From: Sanderia malayensis
Taxonomy: Eukaryota > Cnidaria > Scyphozoa > Semaeostomeae > Pelagiidae
Assembly (NCBI GenBank): GCA_013076295.1
Contig: RQOL01000906.1
Span: forward strand, 186,001-250,000
Direction: 5' to 3'
Length of the DNA stretch: 64,000 bases
Under the pieces are notes generated by a model. It had not been told where the DNA came from. It saw nothing but the letters and a program-made list of their open reading frames with translations, and did not search any database. This document shows positions 58,560 through 64,000 of this stretch, piece after piece (within the stretch, counting starts at the first letter, position 1; each line of letters starts with the position of its first letter). The position numbers were made by a program, and so were the translations under genes.

Positions 58560-59889
58560 AGTTACATCCTTTAAAAATTTATCATAATTTGCATTCGCAT
58601 CAGATACCTCATTCAGATAATTATGTCAATGTCATGAAAGTCTCTAATAAAATTTATTTCATCAAATTCTGAGCAATCACATTTAAAAGTATCTGAATGA
58701 GCATATGATATGTTTGAATTTCTTAAAATAGGAAATTGCGGAAAATGGTCTGATATCTGTGTTAAAATATTTCCACAGATTACTTGAGTCAATCACGTTT
58801 GTAAAAATATATTAACGATGGTTGAAGAACTATCTCAGATTCTTGTTGGGTGATTAATACATGGTACGAAGTGGTTATTGAAGAAATTGTTTGTGAAATC
58901 ACTAGTTGCAACGTGGGAATCCTAATTCAATAAATTTATGTTAAAGTCGCCCGTAATAAAGACTTGCCTATTCCTTGTGTAACGAATAGGTATACCGTTG
59001 TCTTGTCGGTACTCTGTAATAATTAGAGCTGGCGACGTCACGTTGTGTGAAGTCCGACACACACCCTTGTGTGAACATTAATTCCGGAAACGTGTATTTT
59101 GTCTGTCAGTGATTAAGAGTTGTACGTTGGGTTAACATCAGTTGAGTTATCAGATTGTCGATTGAAAGTCGGTCAAAAACAGGCTTCGTTACTGAGTATT
59201 CCTCTAACAGGCCTAGGCCTTCTGGCCTAGGCTTGGCTTAACAAAACTGGTTATCTTATATATTAAAGTGTCGACCTTGCACCGAGAAGAAGAACCCCCT
59301 AAACGTTACAAATGTCTTAGAAAGTATGTTTATGAAATGATTAGTGAGGTTATCAATGGATGTCTATAAACACAGCAAAACAAAATATTTTTATCATTTT
59401 TTGCATCAATTTCGATCAAAATTGTTTCAAACTCGTCACATTGAAAACTTAGGCCATCTCCTTGTTAGAGCGAAGGGAAGATTTTACAAAGAGACCCAAC
59501 CCTCCATTCTGACTACGTGATTTGGTATCAAATAGCTGGTAACCATCTATATTTACATTGGTAAGTATGGGATTTTCTTCTGAGTGCCACATCTCAGATA
59601 CCCCAATGACATCAAATTGTTCTTCCACTGAGCTGAGAAGGGAAGTTAATTCATCATGGTGACAAGAAAGGCTCCTTATATTCGTATGAAAAATAAACAA
59701 GTCTTTAACATTAGTTTCTATGGAAGAAAGTTCAGATACTGTTAAGTATTTGGATGGAATACTTTGAGGCAAGTTTTCATCAATGTCATAATCTCCTAAA
59801 TTCGGTATGCTAGTTAAATCTGAGTTTGAGTAAAAAGCTGGAAGTCCAAGGACGCCTGGGAGCAAATTAAATTCGTGCAAAATAGACAT
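58560..59889 (-). pseudogene. LINE endonuclease fragment split by an insertion
   Basis: 59889-59449 reads an ORF2 start (MSILHEFNLLPGVLGLPAFY) and endonuclease motifs FIFHTNIRSLSCHHDELTSL and VIGVSEMWHSEEN with the catalytic Glu. About 59030-58700 continues the same domain (QVFITGDFNINLL, QISDHFPQFPIL), then a linker (FDEINFIRDFHDID) to about 58560. The 59030-59445 segment between them is foreign and non-coding. RT is absent. Distinct from the neighbouring LINE. Confidence 0.65.
59030..59445. mobile_element. About 415-bp insertion within the LINE fragment
   Basis: Interrupts the endonuclease frame. Contains a perfect hairpin GCCTAGGCC TTCT GGCCTAGGC (59211-59232). Its ends were not resolved and no protein is seen. 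Confidence 0.45.
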
Positions 59890-60162
59890 TATTTATTAAA
59901 AGAGACAAAGAAAACTGGAAACTATAATCTGCAATACTAACTGAGCGAGAGCACAAAAGAGAGACTGCCACGGATAAATACAATTTACAATGTGTTTATA
60001 CTGATTTTTATGGATACAAGAACTCGGGAAACATATCCTTTGGTTTACAGTTGAATTTCAAAATCTCGTATAATGCTTTGTAACTTGAGAAGAGACTTAT
60101 CTTTTGCAAAAATACAATGTATGCATTGGTTTCGGGAATAGAATTTGGCATTTTGAGCATTA

Positions 60163-60466
60163 AGCTAAGGCGCCACGAGGAACATTTTTCATGCGCATGC
60201 AATGCAATATGTCCCATAGCTGCGCCTGAAAATGTTCCCCGTGGAGCCAGGTACAAATTGTTGCAAAGACTGTTTAATTTTTGTTGCTTGTTGCTCCACA
60301 CAAAATAGATCTGAATCTATTTTGTCCCCGTGCTCCCGCAACAATTTTTTTCCTCCATGCAGTATTATTTGTTGCATTGCAGAGGAGTATTATTTTTTCA
60401 TGCGCTTGCAATGGAGCAATGTTGCATTGCATGCGCATGAAAAATGTTCCTCGTGGCGCCTTAGCT
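60163..60466. mobile_element. 304-bp MITE with about 45-bp inverted repeats
   Basis: Ends AGCTAAGGCGCCACGAGG and its inverse at 60449-60466; near-perfect inverted repeats run about 45 bp. TTA flanks both sides (60160-60162, 60467-60469), fitting the 3-bp duplication of PIF/Harbinger elements. The centre has a second hairpin, AAAATAGAT CTGA ATCTATTTT. Open frames here are by-products of the inverted repeats. Confidence 0.85.
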
Positions 60467-60915
60467 TTAGAAACAAGGGATCGAAAACAACGGGGACCAA
60501 CCAACAAGTATCAAGAGAGTGAATTGGGGAAAAAGATATTTTACAATACTATACAAGGTAATAAGCAATGGCCCATGAAAGGATGGAATACATTATCATG
60601 CCCCAAGAAGCAATCTGCGACAAAGATAGCCCAGATCTACCAAACTCGTATAGTAGCAACCCAGGTCAATGTTCCAACCACGAAACGGCCACTGGAGCAC
60701 GATAATGCACCCCACGCCTAATCAAATCAAAGGGAGGTAAACATTAGGTCAAAAAATAAGTTGCATTTTAGCAGGTTTTGACAAATACGTCGTTGCCCGA
60801 TAATTTCCAATACTAATTGAAAAAATAGACCGTAAAGTACAAAAATAAACATTTTCATCGAAGAGGCCAAACCCAACAATCATGCAATAACCATGCAATG
60901 AAACAGAATACAAAA

Positions 60916-61215
60916 TTAATTGTTTATTTTACGACGACTGGCAAGTCTTTCAGGCTCGTCCAAGTCATTGAAATAAAGGTAACTCCAATTATTGAACCAA
61001 GAAGGTTGACAGTTGCAGTTCAAAAAGGCGAATGAATTCTCATTAGAGTTCAAAATTTCATTCGCCCTTCCCAAAAAGCTTACTCGTTCCTTAGTTAGAT
61101 CAACTTTTATCTTATACTTGTTGGAATTTTTTCTGGCTTTATATACAATCGTTCGGTGACGCCGAGTGGTAAATCTTACTATCATTTGTCGAGATTTGTT
61201 GCCGCCAGTGAGCAC
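60916..61215 (-). pseudogene. LINE ORF1-like protein fragment
   Basis: Reads SRQMIVRFTTRRHRTIVYKA, then KVDLTKERVSFLGRANEIL, FAFLNCNCQPSW and DLDEPERLA. The pattern (IVRF..R..R..VY.AR...LT..R..L) resembles the RRM/C-terminal half of L1-type ORF1 proteins, which bind element RNA. Its N-terminus is cut by the transposon end at 61198. Medium-low certainty. Confidence 0.45.
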
Positions 61216-61515
61216 AATAAGCAGCCACTACATAGGAATTTTTAATTCCTACCCACTGCTGCAAACTCATCACAAGCCTTCCAAATTTCAATGCCATAAT
61301 GCGCCGACCTGTTTCTAATCATCAAAGTCAAAAAAACAAACATCGAGTCCATAGTATGAGAGAAAATCAACGTCAGATATGTTGCTTCAGTACGGGAAAA
61401 AACGGGGTTCCCACTATGATGTCAGAGTCGGACTCGACCGAGTCCTAAAAGTGAGACAAGGAAATGGCGAAAATGACGAAACATCGACACTTCGTAGCAG
61501 GACTTTAACATCTTG
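61198..61515. mobile_element. Truncated relative of the TTAA-flanked transposon
   Basis: Matches 38040-38450 in inverse orientation, with a gap of about 100 bp inside, and ends at GTAGCAGGACTTTAAC, a degenerate form of the other copy's terminus next to TTAA. The left end was not found. Confidence 0.7.
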
Positions 61516-61539
61516 TCCAAATAGCACATATCCCTTTGA

Positions 61540-62060
61540 ATCTGTAAAACACAGTGACATTTTCAAAAGAGCAAAGTGCTGCCCTCCCGTCAGGCGCCCA
61601 TGGGCAGAATCTATTCACATTTTCTTCCACTGATGAATTGGGCAGATAATGCAAAACCTATTGGAGTATTTAGCACTGCGTGCATTGCGAAGTAAGGATT
61701 GTCTTGAAAGCATTGTGTTTGTAGCTTCTTTGCAGGTTGCACGTGTATTTCAGCCATTCCATTTGATTGCTGGTAATGTGGACTGCTGGTCTTATGTTCA
61801 AACTCCCATTCCTTACATGATTTCTTAAATTCATTTGCTCTAAATGGAGTTTAATTGTCACTTCGAAGTAGCTCAGGAATTCATAGTTCCAGTAAAAAAT
61901 AACAGTACCCCCAATCCTCAAAAGGTACATAGGAATTTCACTTGCAATCATTGTTTCCTTCATTTGTTTCTTTTGATTTTCCAAAGAGGTTTCGCAAGAT
62001 TTCTCCCTTGGTCTGAGTTTTGTCTTTTTGCTACTGCACTCAGGTTTGCTGAACATCATG
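61540..62060 (-). pseudogene. Gypsy-type integrase fragment
   Basis: Across frames the minus strand reads IPELLRSDN (catalytic Asp), FRANEFKKSCKEWEFEHKTS, SNGMAEIHVQ (catalytic Glu) and HAVLNTPIGFALSAQFISG, the core and following part of a gypsy integrase. Several stops. No other part of the element was recognised nearby. Different from gypsy A and B by sequence. Confidence 0.6.
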
Positions 62061-64000
62061 GTTTGCTTTCACTTCTTTCAAGCAGTGGCTAGGTTTACAG
62101 CATAAAAATCCATCTCACATGGCCTTGATAATAACTGTTCCATCTGCAAAGTCAGTAATGACAGCAACACTTATGCTTCTCTGATAGATTCTAATCTGTC
62201 CTTGCATCGTCCAATTCAGGTACACTGTTATGATTTTCTCACAAAGTTGAACAAAAAAATATTCTCAGATCTTGTCTCTGTATCAACATCGTATATTTAT
62301 ACGCTTATTCTTCAACTAAAAATATACTTGTGATTACTGCGAGGAATGTACTTCCAAAGATACTCAAGAATGCGGCAAGCAATACCAAGTCAAAAGTGAA
62401 TTATAAAAACAGCAACAAATTGCCACAATATCATAATTGTCTAACTTCCATGGCTCCATCTCCGTCTTAGAAAAAAATTAAACGTATTCTATGTCAGGAC
62501 AACAACTAGTAGTATTCAATCTTCTTTCCATAAAACTTTTCTTTTTCATTAACTTTTCAGAATTCAGTTTTGGCTTCTGTTTACTGCTTTAGCCCTTTTT
62601 CCAGCTATAGAATATCTCATAAACATCTTTACTTGCCAGTACCTCTTGTCCAGACAAAAACTCAAGGCAAAGATAATCAAATGGCTATTTCCCACTTGCT
62701 TCGAAACCAACTGAACCACATTACAAGAAAACGCTATTTATATCAAGACTACAGGTGAAACAAAAATTTTAAACCGATTGAAAACAGTGTGGATATGAAC
62801 GCAAGGAGAAATATTAATTATTCTTGTACTAACGGTAGTTGCCAAATACACTTATTCAATCCCGTGTGCTGTACGTCAAATTATAATTTGCTAATTTCAT
62901 CATTTTAAACAATTGTAAAAACGCACTTAAATGCACAAATAAACAATAATACCTAAAAAGTTTCACGGCTCCTCCACCGCCTCATTACTGAAATACTGAG
63001 CGACAGTTGTGTTTGGTTTCTATTCTGTTACATTGTTACGGTAGATTAGATTGACTACTCTATCAATATCAAAAACTGAATATTAAAGTTTTAGAAACAT
63101 GTTCTCAAGATACAATGCTAAAGCAAGTAACTGAAGCATCATACGTAAATGAAAACGAAAAACAACCAGGATTAAAAACGAAAGAGGAATGCGGAAATAT
63201 GAAAATGCAGTGGAAGAAAAGATTGGAGATCGATAGATTTGCCAATCCAGCACAAAAAACTAACGGAATAGAACATAAAACAATTGTAGCTCAGTATCTC
63301 ACTGACAAGGGGTCGCAAAATTGTGTTGCTATTGTTTGTTTGCGCATTGCAGAGTGTTTTTATGAGGGTTAAAACAATGGAATTACAAAAATTATAAATA
63401 TTAATCAATAAACTGTTTAATACCAACACCAATGAGAAAATAAGAAAAATAACAAGGCAATGCAGAAATGATAAATTACTGCCAGCAAAAAACGTGTAAT
63501 TAAGTACACAACAGAACAACAAAATTAAACAAACCAAGGTCCCGTTTAGACGGTACCCGTGGTCAAGTTTCTAGCCGATAAAGTTTTTTTATGTATAGGC
63601 ATTGTGCTTACACGAGATCAACCTATCCTTAGAAATATTTGTGCTGATAGCCATGCAAAAATACGCCCTGTTAGAAAGAGGATGAGTTGACAACTTGAGC
63701 GGACAAATATTTGCACGGTACCGTGTACAGCTTCCATCCGTATAAATTGGTACAAATAGCTGTACGAATTCATAAAGAGCTGAAAAAGCCAGGCAAGCAA
63801 GGCAGTTTGAAAATGTTGGAATTGGCACTCATAATTTAAAAGCAGTTTTTTGAAATTTACGACGAAACTTAACTTTCAGAAATAAAAAAAAAACATCGAA
63901 AATTTTATAAAAATCCGGACAGCAATTAATTTCACTCACAACACAAAAAATTGGACTTGGCCCAACAATTTATGGAAAAGCATACTGCGTATGACAATCA
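62061..64000. other. Window end: no recognised gene
   Basis: AT-rich DNA with short open frames on both strands and no family similarity or clear repeat that I can see. 62090-62290 may contain further degraded integrase text but not convincingly. Confidence 0.45.

Noticed and set aside
60189..60721. Overlapping ORFs on both strands as genes
   Set aside because: They are produced by the inverted repeats of the 304-bp MITE.

Overview
This window looks like repeat-dominated nuclear DNA of an invertebrate animal. It is AT-rich, has no bacterial-style gene density, and carries decayed CR1/L2-like and RTE-like LINEs, Ty3/gypsy and BEL/Pao LTR elements, many MITEs, a RecQ-like helicase piece and GT-AG exon signals. 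The mix resembles anthozoan cnidarian genomes (possibly an octocoral); that placement is inference from element style, not proof. I see no CRISPR array, no rRNA or tRNA gene, and no complete host protein gene.

Layout. 1-3.26 kb: pseudogene of a multi-domain, PIN-like-nuclease-containing protein family common in invertebrate repeats, split by an AT-rich microsatellite insertion. 3.3-7.56 kb: no recognised gene. 7.57-10.87 kb: RTE-like LINE (minus strand). 10.9-25.94 kb: nested block. A decayed gypsy element (A, minus strand) is interrupted by a ~1 kb insert inside RT and by a much larger insert holding a second, nearly complete gypsy element (B, 16539-24028, 240-bp LTRs, CATT duplication). The left LTR of B contains a 2.2-kb DNA transposon, which itself holds a TA-flanked MITE. 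B keeps a textbook -1 frameshift signal between gag and pol.

27.0-29.95 kb: CR1/L2-like LINE (plus strand) with an RT-finger deletion. 30.65-37.66 kb: a 316-bp MITE directly followed by a 6.7-kb element with the same termini; the large one is non-coding and filled with a 1.43-kb duplication and a 103-bp satellite. 37.66-42.6 kb: patchwork of LTR/primer-site pieces, a TTAA-flanked transposon containing an hAT-type MITE, BEL/Pao gag pieces, and two LINE 3' pieces lying between 134-bp inverted repeats. 46.07-46.64 kb: RecQ-like helicase fragment. 46.87-47.94 kb: MULE-like MITE with 262-bp inverted repeats and a 9-bp duplication. 48.97-49.65 kb: 170-bp tandem repeat. 50.50-50.80 kb: two candidate exons of an unrecognised host gene. 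52.1-52.9 kb: 61-bp minisatellite. 53.9-57.5 kb: LINE with PHD finger and a degenerate 2A-like motif. 58.5-62.1 kb: further LINE, MITE and integrase fragments. The last 2 kb hold nothing I recognise.

Functionally the window is a record of serial transposition: almost every coding stretch is a mobile-element protein with stops, frameshifts or lost catalytic residues. The most informative items are the gypsy B frameshift cassette, the nesting order, the satellite-filled 6.7-kb transposon, the 2A-like motif, and the spliced exon pair that may mark a real host gene.
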